Source of the DNA: Leifsonia sp. 1010
GTDB taxonomy: Bacteria > Actinomycetota > Actinomycetes > Actinomycetales > Microbacteriaceae
Direction: 5' to 3'
Length of the DNA stretch: 64,000 nt
Assembly: GCF_031455295.1 (NCBI RefSeq)
Contig: NZ_JAVDSL010000005.1
Location: forward strand, 1-64,000
Of the stretch, positions 19,052 to 30,596 are shown in pieces. The translations under genes and the position numbers were made by a program. Positions within the stretch are counted from its first letter, which is position 1, and each line of letters starts with the position of its first letter. The notes under the pieces were generated by a model. That model did no database searches and was not told the DNA's origin. It was given only the letters and a program-made list of their open reading frames with translations.

Positions 19052-20842
19052 TTACTTCTTGGAGGACGACTTGACCGACCACTCCCAGAAGTTCCAGAAC
19101 GGGCCGGACTGCCCGCCGTTGTACTTGACGCCGTCAACCCGCGCGGTGGTCGCGAAGACACCCGGGAGCTGGAACAGCGGCAGACCGTAGCCGTCGGTGA
19201 AGGTCTGCTTGTCGATCTGGTACTCGATCTTCGTCAGCTCATCCTTGTCCAGGGTGGTCTGCGACTTGAGGGCCAGGTCGTTGGTGCCGGTGTAGCGGTT
19301 GTAGTTTCCGCCACCCTGCGAGGCGAACACCTGCGGCAGCTGCGTGGTGCCTGCACCCGGGCTGATCCAGCCGAAGAGCGAGGCGTCGTAGTCGCCACCC
19401 GGGAGCAGCTTGCTCCAGTCGGGCGAGCCGGCGTCGACGACCTTGATGCCGGCCTTGGCGGCCGAGGCCGAGATCGACTGGAACTCGTCGACACGGTTCG
19501 GGTTGTTCGTGTTGTAGAGGATGCGCACGGTCGGGGTGGCACCGGCGAGCAGCTGCTTGGCGCCCTCGATGTCGACCTTGTCGTACTTGTCAGAGCCGTT
19601 CTGCTTGACGCTGCCCTCGTACTGCTCCTGGTTCGGCAGGAAGATCTGCGAGTTCAGGACCTTGGCCTTCGAGTCGACCGGGGTGACGATCGAGTCGAGG
19701 ATCTGCTGACGCGGGATCGTCTTGAGGAACGCCTCGCGGACCTTCTCGTCCTTGAACACGGGCGAGCCGAAGTTCAGGTCGAGGTGGTCGTACGACGCCT
19801 GCGCACCGGTGAGGATCTTCGCGCTGGTCTGCTTGAGCGCGGTGATCGTGTCGGCGGACGCCTGCGGGTTGATGATGTCGACCTCACCGTTCTGGAGAGC
19901 GGTGACCTGGGCGTTCGCGTCGGGGATGATGCGGAACACGATCTTGTCCACGTTCGGCTTCAGACCGCCGGCGTAGTACTTGTTCGGGGTCATCGTGAGC
20001 GACTGGCCGGGGGTCCACGACGAGACGACGAACGGGCCGGAGGAGACCAGCAGGTCCTTGTCGGTCGGGAACGCGGTCACGTCGTAGCCGGTGTTGACGA
20101 AGTCCGCCGCCTTCTTCAGCGTCGGGTCGGCCGGAGCCGGGTTCGCCGGGTCGCCCTTCGGCAGGCCCTTCAGCAGCTTCGTCAGGTCGGCGGCCGAGGA
20201 GAGGCCCGCCTTCTTGGCGACGATGTGCGCGGGCTGCGCGATCGGGTTGACGAGCTCCCAGTCCACGTACGGCGTGGCGTACTTGAGGGTGATCGTGCGG
20301 TTGTCGTTGCTGACCGTCGGGAAGTCGGTCGCGTCGATGCCGGCGGTCGAGCCCGCGATCTGGAAGTACTGGGTGCCGCTCGTGACGTTGCCCTCGTCGT
20401 CGAACTTCGCCGAGTCGTAGTGGCCGGAGGCGATGGCCCACGCGAGGATCATGTCATCGGCGGTGACGGGCTCGCCGTCAGACCACTTGTCGTCCTTGTT
20501 CAGCGTGTACTTGACCGTCAGCGGGTCGTCCGAGGTCTTCTCGAACGTGCCGAACTTGTCGTCGTGGACGATCTTGTAGTTGTTGTCGATGTACTGGAAA
20601 CCGGTTCCGTAGGAGCCGTTGAGGTAACCGACCTGGCCGTTGGTGTCCAGGTTGCCCTGCGGCGTCTGCGAGTTGAACGAGGTGAAGTCGTTCACGACCG
20701 CCACCGTCACGGTGCCGCCCTTGGCAGCGGACGAGGTGCTGGTGCTCCCGGACGTGGTGCAGGCTGACAGCGCGAGTGCTGCGACGCCTGCGACGGCGAC
20801 CGCGCTGACCGCGAACCTGCCCTTTCTTCCGTTGATGTGCAA
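19052..20842 (-). CDS. Oligopeptide-binding lipoprotein (SBP family 5)
   Basis: A 596-residue extracytoplasmic solute-binding protein. The signal peptide ends in the lipobox LSAC near residue 27, followed by a Ser/Thr-rich linker. The body has features of SBP_bac_5 (DDPLTVKYTLNKDDKWSDGEPVTADD and LFGWISPG). It should capture peptides for the two permeases downstream. The start is TTG, unusual, but AGGAGG stands at ideal spacing and no better start gives an intact signal peptide. Confidence 0.92.
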   Translation of the reverse strand: MHINGRKGRFAVSAVAVAGVAALALSACTTSGSTSTSSAAKGGTVTVAVVNDFTSFNSQTPQGNLDTNGQVGYLNGSYGTGFQYIDNNYKIVHDDKFGTFEKTSDDPLTVKYTLNKDDKWSDGEPVTADDMILAWAIASGHYDSAKFDDEGNVTSGTQYFQIAGSTAGIDATDFPTVSNDNRTITLKYATPYVDWELVNPIAQPAHIVAKKAGLSSAADLTKLLKGLPKGDPANPAPADPTLKKAADFVNTGYDVTAFPTDKDLLVSSGPFVVSSWTPGQSLTMTPNKYYAGGLKPNVDKIVFRIIPDANAQVTALQNGEVDIINPQASADTITALKQTSAKILTGAQASYDHLDLNFGSPVFKDEKVREAFLKTIPRQQILDSIVTPVDSKAKVLNSQIFLPNQEQYEGSVKQNGSDKYDKVDIEGAKQLLAGATPTVRILYNTNNPNRVDEFQSISASAAKAGIKVVDAGSPDWSKLLPGGDYDASLFGWISPGAGTTQLPQVFASQGGGNYNRYTGTNDLALKSQTTLDKDELTKIEYQIDKQTFTDGYGLPLFQLPGVFATTARVDGVKYNGGQSGPFWNFWEWSVKSSSKK

Positions 20843-20911
20843 TGTTCCTCCTGTGCGAAGTGTGCGTCGGAACGGGCATGCGAGAAGCCTGGTCCGCGCG
20901 GGATAAGAATG

Positions 20912-20940
20912 ACCCTAGGTATCGCTGCCAGCTATTGCAA
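20912..20940 (-). promoter_or_regulatory. Promoter of the oligopeptide transporter
   Basis: TTGCAA (-35) and TAGGGT (-10) are separated by 17 bases and lie about 70 bp before the TTG start. Just upstream, GTTAC and GTAAC (20957-20972) form an inverted repeat around six bases, a possible operator. Confidence 0.55.
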
Positions 20941-21060
20941 AACAGCGCGGGAAAACGTTACAGAGTGGTAACTCAGTCGGTGGATTCGTGCACGATGCGC
21001 ACAAAAACGGTGGATTTGATCGTGCAATGCAACGATTGAATGGTTTGGCGTCGGGGCTGG

Positions 21061-21066
21061 CAGGAT
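21061..21066 (+). promoter_or_regulatory. -10 hexamer CAGGAT, leaderless start
   Basis: CAGGAT lies exactly six bases before ATG 21073 of the CPBP protease gene, and there is no ribosome-binding site in between. TTGAAT at 21036-21041 may be the -35 element, although the 19-base spacer is long. Confidence 0.45.
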
Positions 21067-21072
21067 GCCGGT

Positions 21073-21867
21073 ATGGCTGACGCGCTGACCTGGGCCGGAG
21101 AGACCCCCGTGGAGCGCTCCGCGCGCCCGCGCCTGTGGTGGGAGGTCGCGATCGTCCTCGGGCTGTCGCTCGGCCAATCGGCGATCTACTCCATCGTCAC
21201 GATCATCGACCGGGCCACCCAGAGTACGCCGCTTGCGGATCAGAAGGCGGAGGTGAACCCCGCCCAGTCGAGCCGGGAGGTCTTCGACTTCCTGTACCAG
21301 GTGCTGGGCAACCTGTTCCCGCTGTTCGCCGTCGCCCTGGTCGTATACCTGCTCTGGCAGCCGCAGCGCAGCGGCTTCCGGCGGATCGGCTTCGACCTCA
21401 CGCGTCCCGCCCGCGACCTCGGCGGCGGGGCGCTGCTGTTCCTCGTGATCGGCATCCCCGGCATCCTCTTCTACGCCCTCAGCCGGCTGCTCGGGATCAC
21501 CGTGACGGTGGAGGCATCGACACTCGACGCGCACTGGTGGACGGTGCCGGTGCTCATCCTCGCGGCGCTCCGTGCCGCGCTGCAGGAGGAGGTCATCATC
21601 GTCGGCTACCTCTTCACGCGCCTCCGCCAGCTGGGCTGGGGCACCTGGGCGATCATCCTCGGCGCCGCGGTGCTGCGCGGCAGCTACCACCTGTATCAGG
21701 GCTTCGGCCCGTTCGTCGGCAACGCGATCATGGGGATCGTCTTCGGCTGGTGCTACACGCGCTGGGGCCGCGTGATGCCGCTCGTCGTCGCCCATACGAT
21801 CATCGACATCGTCTCGTTCGTCGGCTATCCCCTCGCCGTCGCCCTCTTCCCCCACATCTTCGCCTGA
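21073..21867 (+). CDS. CPBP family intramembrane protease
   Basis: A 264-residue membrane protein of the CAAX-protease/bacteriocin-processing (CPBP) family with about seven or eight helices. The catalytic motifs are EE in LQEEVIIVGYLFTRL, LRGSYHLYQG with the His, and VVAHTIIDIV with the last His. Members cleave peptide bonds within the membrane; targets here are unknown. ATG 21073 is preferred to the frame opening at 21040 because of the leaderless-type -10 element directly upstream. Confidence 0.88.
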   Translation: MADALTWAGETPVERSARPRLWWEVAIVLGLSLGQSAIYSIVTIIDRATQSTPLADQKAEVNPAQSSREVFDFLYQVLGNLFPLFAVALVVYLLWQPQRSGFRRIGFDLTRPARDLGGGALLFLVIGIPGILFYALSRLLGITVTVEASTLDAHWWTVPVLILAALRAALQEEVIIVGYLFTRLRQLGWGTWAIILGAAVLRGSYHLYQGFGPFVGNAIMGIVFGWCYTRWGRVMPLVVAHTIIDIVSFVGYPLAVALFPHIFA

Positions 21868-21870
21868 CAA

Positions 21871-21937
21871 GCCAACAGCTCCTGAGTTTTTCGCGCGAAA
21901 CGAGCAGGAATCGCGGAAAAACTCAGGAGCTGTTGGC
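21871..21937. terminator. Bidirectional hairpin, inverted-repeat family A
   Basis: Two perfect 22-base arms containing CAGCTCCTGAGTTTTTC surround a 23-nt loop. It fills the gap between the convergent CPBP and gcvP genes. The T and A runs sit inside the stem. The same arms recur at 43989-44055 with a different loop, and a degraded version is at 40978. Confidence 0.85.
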
Positions 21938-21942
21938 GTGGG

Positions 21943-24858
<2,916 letters not shown>

Positions 24859-24874
24859 GTGAGGTGGGGGAACC

Positions 24875-25249
24875 TTACTCGCCGGTGAGGGCGGCGTACT
24901 CGTCGTAGCTCAGGAGGTTGTCGGGCAGCTCGGTGAAGCGGACCTTCACCAGCCAGCCCTCGCCGAACGGGTCGGAGTTGACGAGTTCGGGGGCGTCGAC
25001 CACGGCGCTGTTGGCCTCGGCGACGGTGCCGTTCACCGGGGCGAACAGCTCGCCGACCGACTTGGTCGACTCGATCTCGCCGACCACGCGGCCGGCGGTG
25101 ACGTCGCTGCCCTCCTCGGGCAGCTCAACGAACACGACGTCGCCGAGCTTCTCAGCGGCGTAGGCGGTGATGCCGACCGTCGCGACGTCGCCGTCGACCA
25201 GGAGCCACTCGTGCTCGGGCGTGTACTTCAGGTCTCGTTCTGCGGCCAT
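24875..25249 (-). CDS. gcvH: Glycine cleavage system H protein
   Basis: A 124-residue lipoyl carrier. The modified lysine is in [15 protein letters not shown], within the standard lipoyl-domain fold. It shuttles the aminomethyl intermediate between P, T and L proteins. It starts two bases after the gcvT stop codon, so expression is coupled. Confidence 0.97.
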   Translation of the reverse strand: MAAERDLKYTPEHEWLLVDGDVATVGITAYAAEKLGDVVFVELPEEGSDVTAGRVVGEIESTKSVGELFAPVNGTVAEANSAVVDAPELVNSDPFGEGWLVKVRFTELPDNLLSYDEYAALTGE

Positions 25250-25251
25250 GG

Positions 25252-26439
25252 CTAGCGCTTCTTTCTGCTGTAGAAGGGGAGGGCGGTGACGGTGAACGGC
25301 AGGCGGGTGCCTCGCACATCCACGTGGAGCACGGTGTTCTCGCGAGCGAAACGCGGCGCGACATAGGCCATCGCGACGGGCATGCCGAGCGTCGGGGAGA
25401 GCGCGCCGGAGGTGACGATGCCGACCTCGGCGTCGTCACCGGTCGTGTCGTCGTGCGCGAAGACCGGGTAGCCGGCGCGGGCGGCGCGCTTGCCCTCCCC
25501 GGTGAGGCCGACGAGCACGCGGGCCTCCGGGTCGGGCCCCTCCTCGCTGGCGGCGCGCCCGACGAAGTCGGTGTCCTTCGCGAGGTTGACGACCCGGCCG
25601 AGTCCCGCCTGCGCCGGCATGGTGTCGAGGCCGAGCTCGTGACCGTACAGCGGCATCCCTGCCTCGAGGCGCAGGGTGTCGCGGCTGGCGAGGCCGGCGG
25701 GGACGAGGCCTTCCTCGGCTCCGGCCTCGAGCAGGGCATCCCACAGGGCGCGCGCGTTGTCGGGCGCGAGGTAGAGCTCGAAGCCGTCCTCGCCGGTGTA
25801 GCCGGTGCGAGCGATGAGCACGGGATGCGTCTCGAACTCCGCCGGGAGCGACCAGTAGTACTTGAGGGCCGAGAGGCGCTCGCCGAAGTCGGAGCCGCCG
25901 AGCGCCCCGGCGTCGGCCGACAGGCCCGGCGTCGCGAGCAGGATGGAGAGGGCGGCCGGCCCCTGCACGGCGATCAGGGCAATGTCGTCGGACTCGTCGA
26001 AGACCTCGACGTCGAAGGGCGCGGTGCGGTCGCGCAGTTCGGCGGCCACCGCATCCCGGTTCGACGCGTTCGCGACGACCATGTAGCGGTCGTCGCCGGT
26101 GCGGTACACGACGAGGTCGTCGACGATCCCGCCGGAGCGCGACAGCAGGAGGCTGTACTTCGCCTGGTCCACGTTGAGGGCGGACAGCTTGCCGGCGAGC
26201 GCGTAGTCGAGCGCCTGACCGGCCTCCGGGCCGAGGAGCACGATCTCGCCCATGTGCGACAGGTCGAAGAGGCCGGCGGCGGTGCGCACGGCGTGGTGCT
26301 CGGCGAGGTCGGAGGAGTAGCGGACCGGCATCTGCCAGCCGGCGAAGTCGGTGAAGGAGGCGCCGGCCGCGGTGTGGGCGTCGTGGAGCGGGGAGGTGCG
26401 CTCTTCGTCTGTACCGTTGGGCGTGCTCTGCGAGGTCAT
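25252..26439 (-). CDS. gcvT: Aminomethyltransferase, T protein
   Basis: A 395-residue folate-dependent T protein that releases ammonia and makes 5,10-methylene-tetrahydrofolate. [13 protein letters not shown] and [10 protein letters not shown] are the typical N-terminal blocks, [13 protein letters not shown] is the conserved folate-pocket segment and [19 protein letters not shown] the C-terminal domain. The open frame continues upstream into the riboswitch; ATG 26439 is chosen because it restores family length and lies beyond the aptamers. First gene of the gcv operon. Confidence 0.95.
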   Translation of the reverse strand: MTSQSTPNGTDEERTSPLHDAHTAAGASFTDFAGWQMPVRYSSDLAEHHAVRTAAGLFDLSHMGEIVLLGPEAGQALDYALAGKLSALNVDQAKYSLLLSRSGGIVDDLVVYRTGDDRYMVVANASNRDAVAAELRDRTAPFDVEVFDESDDIALIAVQGPAALSILLATPGLSADAGALGGSDFGERLSALKYYWSLPAEFETHPVLIARTGYTGEDGFELYLAPDNARALWDALLEAGAEEGLVPAGLASRDTLRLEAGMPLYGHELGLDTMPAQAGLGRVVNLAKDTDFVGRAASEEGPDPEARVLVGLTGEGKRAARAGYPVFAHDDTTGDDAEVGIVTSGALSPTLGMPVAMAYVAPRFARENTVLHVDVRGTRLPFTVTALPFYSRKKR

Positions 26440-26504
26440 GAGTTCTCCGATCGCCGGCCGTCGGCCGGGGGCTGCGGGGGCCGGCATCGCCGCTCCCGGG
26501 AAGA

Positions 26505-26697
26505 ACTCCCCCTCTGTCATCCGGCCTGAGAGTTTCACCTCGCCTCCCGATGGGATGCGCGGCTTTCACCGTGGGCGAGGACGGCGGGCGCCATCCTGCT
26601 TTTCAGAGTGGCCAGTCCGATGCGGTACGCGTACCTGAGAGATTGTCGGGGAGGATTGCTCCTTCGGTGCCGCGCTCGCGCGCGACTCTCCCGCATC
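26505..26697 (-). promoter_or_regulatory. Tandem glycine riboswitch
   Basis: Read on the minus strand, the leader shows the two-aptamer pattern. Aptamer 1 begins GCGGGAGAGT, has GGCACCGAAGGAGCAA and closes with AATCTCTCAGGTA. Aptamer 2 has ACTCTGAAAAGCAGGATGGCG, CACGGTGAAAGCCGC and GAGGTGAAACTCTCAGG, and closes with GACAGAGGGGGAG. Its 3' end is about 65 nt before gcvT. In this family glycine binding normally turns on the glycine-cleavage genes. Confidence 0.92.
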
Positions 26698-26765
26698 GAC
26701 CTCGTTGGCCCGGTATTCGGTTGTCCGGCCAGCATATCCGCTCCCGCCGCCGCGCGCGCACGCGA

Positions 26766-26822
26766 AGATTTGCGCCAAATCTCGGTTATGGGCCCGTCAT
26801 AACCGAGATTTGGCGCAAATCT
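26766..26822. repeat. Perfect inverted repeat between divergent gcv and nad operons (family D)
   Basis: Two perfect 25-base arms (each containing GATTTGCGCCAAATCTCGG or its complement) flank the 7-nt loop GGCCCGT. It lies between the divergent promoters of the gcv and nrtR-nad operons, so it is not simply a terminator of either. Each arm contains the short palindrome ATTTGCGCCAAAT-like segment itself. No other copy is in the window. Confidence 0.85.
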
Positions 26823-26890
26823 CAGCGCGGGAGGCGGCGGAGGGGGCAGAGAACGGAGGCGCGAGGGCGGCGTTTGGTGTTCTGGTCGGG

Positions 26891-26923
26891 ATGACACTAA
26901 GATGATCAGCACGTTAGAGTCAT
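26891..26923 (+). promoter_or_regulatory. Candidate NrtR operator upstream of nad operon
   Basis: ATGACACTAA and TTAGAGTCAT form an inverted repeat with nine of ten pairs and a 13-nt spacer. A third similar half-site, TTTAGGTGAC, is at 26931-26940, and a shorter palindrome GTCATGTTGAC at 26919-26929 overlaps. It is 28 bp before nrtR, where autoregulation by NrtR is expected. Assignment to NrtR is inference from position. Confidence 0.55.
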
Positions 26924-26951
26924 GTTGACCTTTAGGTGACGGGAGCGGGCC

Positions 26952-27680
26952 ATGACGGCACGGCACGAACGCGCGAGTGCGATCCTCGCCGTGTCGACGG
27001 TCATCTTCGCCCTGCGCACCGACGACGAGACCGGCGGCGTGCCGCAGGTGTGGCTGCCGCTCGTGCGCCGCATCCGCGAACCGTTCGAGGGACGCTGGGC
27101 CCTGCCGGGCGGGCCGCTGCGGGTCGGCGAGGACCTCGCCTACGCGGCCGCCCGCACGCTCAACGACACCACCGGCCTGACGCCCAGCTACCTGGAGCAG
27201 CTGTACGCCTTCGGCGACGCCGACCGCTCCCCCGGCGCCGAGCGCGTCGTCTCCGTCGTCTACTGGGCGCTGGTCCGGAGCGAGGAGGCCGAGCGCGCCA
27301 GTGTCGGCGAGAACGTGCGCTGGTTCCCCGCCGACGACCTCCCCGAGCTCGCCTTCGACCACAACGTGATCGTCGAGTACGCCCTCTGGCGCCTCCGCAC
27401 GAAGATGGAGTACTCCCGCATCGCCCACGCGTTCCTCGGCGAGCGCTTCACGCTGGCCCAGCTGCGCGGCGTGCACGAGGCCGTCCTCGGCCGAGCGCTC
27501 GACCCGGCGAACTTCCGCCGCACGATCGAGTCCTCCGGGGCCGTCGTCGCCACCGACGAGTACCTCACCGGCACGCCGCACCGTCCGCCGCGGCTGTACC
27601 GCTACAACGACCAGATCGACCTCGCCGACGCGGGGCCGCTCCCCCGCCAGCAGCACCCGTTCGAAGGAAGAAACGCATGA
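26952..27680 (+). CDS. nrtR: NrtR-type transcriptional regulator with inactive Nudix domain
   Basis: A 242-residue protein: a Nudix domain (about 8-140) followed by a winged-helix domain (about 145-235, with RIAHAFLGERFTLAQLRGVHEAVLG). The Nudix box at 54-76 keeps G54, E60, R68 and G75, but the metal-binding RExxEE glutamates read T69, D72 and T73, so hydrolysis is very unlikely. This is the design of NrtR, a repressor that senses ADP-ribose or related NAD-derived ligands and controls NAD synthesis. It overlaps nadA by four bases (ATGA), which supports this role. Confidence 0.87.
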   Translation: MTARHERASAILAVSTVIFALRTDDETGGVPQVWLPLVRRIREPFEGRWALPGGPLRVGEDLAYAAARTLNDTTGLTPSYLEQLYAFGDADRSPGAERVVSVVYWALVRSEEAERASVGENVRWFPADDLPELAFDHNVIVEYALWRLRTKMEYSRIAHAFLGERFTLAQLRGVHEAVLGRALDPANFRRTIESSGAVVATDEYLTGTPHRPPRLYRYNDQIDLADAGPLPRQQHPFEGRNA

Positions 27681-28972
27681 CCATCGCTTCGGTCGACACC
27701 ACCATCCGGCTCATCGCGTCGGGGCAGCTCGACGGCGACACCTGCACCCCCGACCTGGTGGAGGCGCCCTGGACGTTCGACAACGCCACCCCCTCCTACG
27801 GGCCCGGCGCTTCGCTCGGCGACCCCATCCCGGCGAACGCGCCTCGGCAGGGCGAGCTGCCCGAGGAGTACCGCACCGCCACGGCCCAGGAGCTCGGCGA
27901 CCGCATCCGCGCCGCCAAGGAGACCCTCGGCGACCGCGTCGCGGTCATGGGCCACTTCTACCAGCGCGACGAGGTCGTCCAGTACGCCGACTTCGTGGGC
28001 GACTCCTTCCAGCTCGCCAACGCGGCCAAGGCCCGGCCGGAGGCGGAGGCGATCGTGTTCTGCGGCGTCCACTTCATGGCCGAGACGGCCGACATCGTGT
28101 CGCGTCCCGAGCAGAAGGTCATCCTCCCCAACCTCGCCGCCGGCTGCTCGATGGCCGACATGGCCGACCTCGACTCGGTCGAGGAGTGCTGGGAGCAGCT
28201 GGAGGAGCTGTACGGCACCGAGCCGGACGCCGACGGCCGCGTGCCGGTCATCCCGGTCACCTACATGAACTCGTCCGCCGCGCTGAAGGCCTTCTGCGGC
28301 GAGCACGGCGGCATCGTCTGCACCTCGTCGAACGCGGCGACCGTGCTGGAGTGGGCGTTCGAGCGCGGTCAGCGCGTTCTGTTCTTCCCCGACCAGCACC
28401 TGGGCCGCAACACGGCGAAGGCGATGGGCATCCCGGTCGAGCGGATGCCGCTGTGGAACCCGCGCAAGGCGTGGGGCGGGACGGACGCCGAGACGCTGCA
28501 GGACGCCCAGGTCATCCTGTGGCACGGCTTCTGCTCGGTGCACAAGCGCTTCACGGTCGGCCAGATCGAGCACGCGCGCGCCGAGTTCCCCGGCGTCCGC
28601 GTGATCGTGCACCCCGAGTGCCCGATGGATGTGGTGGATGCGGCCGACGAGTACGGCTCCACCGACTACATCGTCAAGGCGATCCAGGCGGCACCCGCGG
28701 GCTCCACCTTCGCGATCGGCACCGAGATCAACCTGGTGCAGCGGCTGGCGGCGCAGTTCCCGCAGCACACGATCTTCTGCCTGGACGCAGTGGTGTGCCC
28801 GTGCTCGACGATGTACCGCATCCACCCCGGGTATCTCGCCTGGGTGCTGGAGGGGCTCGTCCGCGGCGAGGTGCTCAACCAGGTCACGGTTCCCGCGTCC
28901 GTCGCGGAGCCCGCGCGGGTGGCGCTCGAGCGGATGCTGGCGGCGCGGCCCGACACCACGATGGCGGCCTGA
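27677..28972 (+). CDS. nadA: Quinolinate synthase A
   Basis: A 431-residue [4Fe-4S] enzyme that condenses iminoaspartate with dihydroxyacetone phosphate to quinolinate, using the NadB product. Cluster cysteines are visible in FCGVHFMAE, HPECPMDV and CPCSTMYRI, and VMGHFYQRDEVVQYADFVGDS is the N-terminal substrate block. It is of the long actinobacterial type. ATG 27677 overlaps the nrtR stop codon; RBS GAAGGAAG is in the end of nrtR. Confidence 0.96.
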   Translation: MTIASVDTTIRLIASGQLDGDTCTPDLVEAPWTFDNATPSYGPGASLGDPIPANAPRQGELPEEYRTATAQELGDRIRAAKETLGDRVAVMGHFYQRDEVVQYADFVGDSFQLANAAKARPEAEAIVFCGVHFMAETADIVSRPEQKVILPNLAAGCSMADMADLDSVEECWEQLEELYGTEPDADGRVPVIPVTYMNSSAALKAFCGEHGGIVCTSSNAATVLEWAFERGQRVLFFPDQHLGRNTAKAMGIPVERMPLWNPRKAWGGTDAETLQDAQVILWHGFCSVHKRFTVGQIEHARAEFPGVRVIVHPECPMDVVDAADEYGSTDYIVKAIQAAPAGSTFAIGTEINLVQRLAAQFPQHTIFCLDAVVCPCSTMYRIHPGYLAWVLEGLVRGEVLNQVTVPASVAEPARVALERMLAARPDTTMAA

Positions 28973-28973
28973 C

Positions 28974-30596
28974 ATGAGCCGCGTGGTCGTGGTCGGGAGC
29001 GGGATCGCGGGGCTGACCGCGGCGCTGCGAGCGCACACGCTCGGCCACGACGTCACGGTCGTGACCAAGTCGTCGTCCGTCGCGTCCGGAAGCACTCCGT
29101 ACGCCCAGGGCGGCATCGCGGCGGCGCTCTTCCCCGACGACTCGGTGGAGGCGCACGTCGCCGACACCCTCCGCGCGGGAGCCGGGCTCAACGTCCGCGA
29201 AGCGGTGGAGGCGCTCTGCTCCGACGGCCCCGACCGCGTCCGCGAGCTGATCGCCCGCGGTGCGGCGTTCGACCGCGACGGCGACACGCTCGCCCGCGGC
29301 CTCGAGGCCGCCCACTCCTCCGCCCGCGTGCTGCACGCCGGTGGGGATGCGACCGGAGCCGAGTTGGAGCGGGCGCTCGTCGCCGCGGTGACGGCGGCGC
29401 GCATCCCGGTGGTCGGGGGCGCGTTCCTCCGCGACGTCGTCGTCGAGGGCGGCCGGGCGGCCGGGGTGTCGCTGTGGGTCGACGGCGAGGCTCTCACCAT
29501 CGACGCCGACGCGGTGGTGCTGGCCACCGGAGGCTGGGGCCAGCTGTACGCGCACACCACCAACCCGTCGGTCGCCACCGGCGACGGCGTGGCGGCGGCG
29601 TGGCGGGCCGGGGCGATGCTCGCCGATCTGGAGTTCACGCAGTTCCATCCGACCGCGCTGTACGCGGGCGATGGCGCGGAGGACGGCGCGACGCACGACG
29701 CGACGGACGACGCGGGAGCGGGCGCGTTCCTCGTCTCCGAGGCCGTGCGCGGCGAGGGCGCCGTGCTGCGCAATGCCCGCGGCGAGCGCTTCATGCTCGA
29801 CGCCCATCCCGACGCCGAGCTCGCCCCCCGCGACGTCGTCGCCCGCGGCATCGCGGTCGAGATGGCCGCGCAGGGCGGTCGCCCGGTGATGCTGGACGCG
29901 ACAGCGCTCGGCGCGGAGTTCCTCGCCCGGCGGTTCCCGACGATCGACGCCGCCTCGCGCGCCGCCGGTCACGACTGGGCCCGCCATCCGATCCCGGTCA
30001 CCCCGGCGGCGCACTACGCGATGGGAGGCGTCGCCACCGACACGGAGGGTCGCACCAGCGTCCCCGGCCTGTTCGCCGTCGGCGAGGTCGCCTGCACCGG
30101 GGCGCACGGCGGCAACCGGCTCGCCTCCAACTCCCTGCTCGAAGGTCTCGTCTTCGCCCACCGGGCGGCCGGGGCGATCGACGCTCCGTGGGCCGAGCCT
30201 CCCGCGTGGACGCAACGCGCGGTGCGGGTGGAGGCGGACGCCCCTCGATCTGTCGCGGCCGGTGCACCGCATCCCGTTCTCCGCACCTTCGACCGCGACC
30301 GCCTGCGCGCGCTCATGTGGGAGGCCGCCGGCGTGCACCGCGACGGCGCACGCCTCGCCGCGGCCGCCGCCGAGCTCGCCGCCACGGCGATGCCCGACGC
30401 CGAGGCCGGAGCGACGTCCGGAGAGGATGCGAACCTCCTCACCCTCGCCCGTCTCGTCGTCGCCGCAGCGCTCTCCCGCGAAGAGTCGCGCGGGGCGCAC
30501 TTCCGCTCCGACTTCCCGCTCACCGGCTCCGGCGAGTCCACCCACACCGTCCTGCTCCCCCAGCCGACCCGTCTCGAGGTTCCCGCAGCATGCTGA
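28974..30596 (+). CDS. nadB: L-aspartate oxidase
   Basis: A 540-residue flavoprotein that oxidises aspartate to iminoaspartate for NadA. VVVGSGIAGLTAALRA is the FAD-binding motif, SGSTPYAQGGIAAAL a family block, and HGGNRLASNSLLEGLVFAHRA the C-terminal FAD-contact motif. It starts one base after the nadA stop codon and overlaps nadC by seven bases. Confidence 0.96.
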   Translation: MSRVVVVGSGIAGLTAALRAHTLGHDVTVVTKSSSVASGSTPYAQGGIAAALFPDDSVEAHVADTLRAGAGLNVREAVEALCSDGPDRVRELIARGAAFDRDGDTLARGLEAAHSSARVLHAGGDATGAELERALVAAVTAARIPVVGGAFLRDVVVEGGRAAGVSLWVDGEALTIDADAVVLATGGWGQLYAHTTNPSVATGDGVAAAWRAGAMLADLEFTQFHPTALYAGDGAEDGATHDATDDAGAGAFLVSEAVRGEGAVLRNARGERFMLDAHPDAELAPRDVVARGIAVEMAAQGGRPVMLDATALGAEFLARRFPTIDAASRAAGHDWARHPIPVTPAAHYAMGGVATDTEGRTSVPGLFAVGEVACTGAHGGNRLASNSLLEGLVFAHRAAGAIDAPWAEPPAWTQRAVRVEADAPRSVAAGAPHPVLRTFDRDRLRALMWEAAGVHRDGARLAAAAAELAATAMPDAEAGATSGEDANLLTLARLVVAAALSREESRGAHFRSDFPLTGSGESTHTVLLPQPTRLEVPAAC

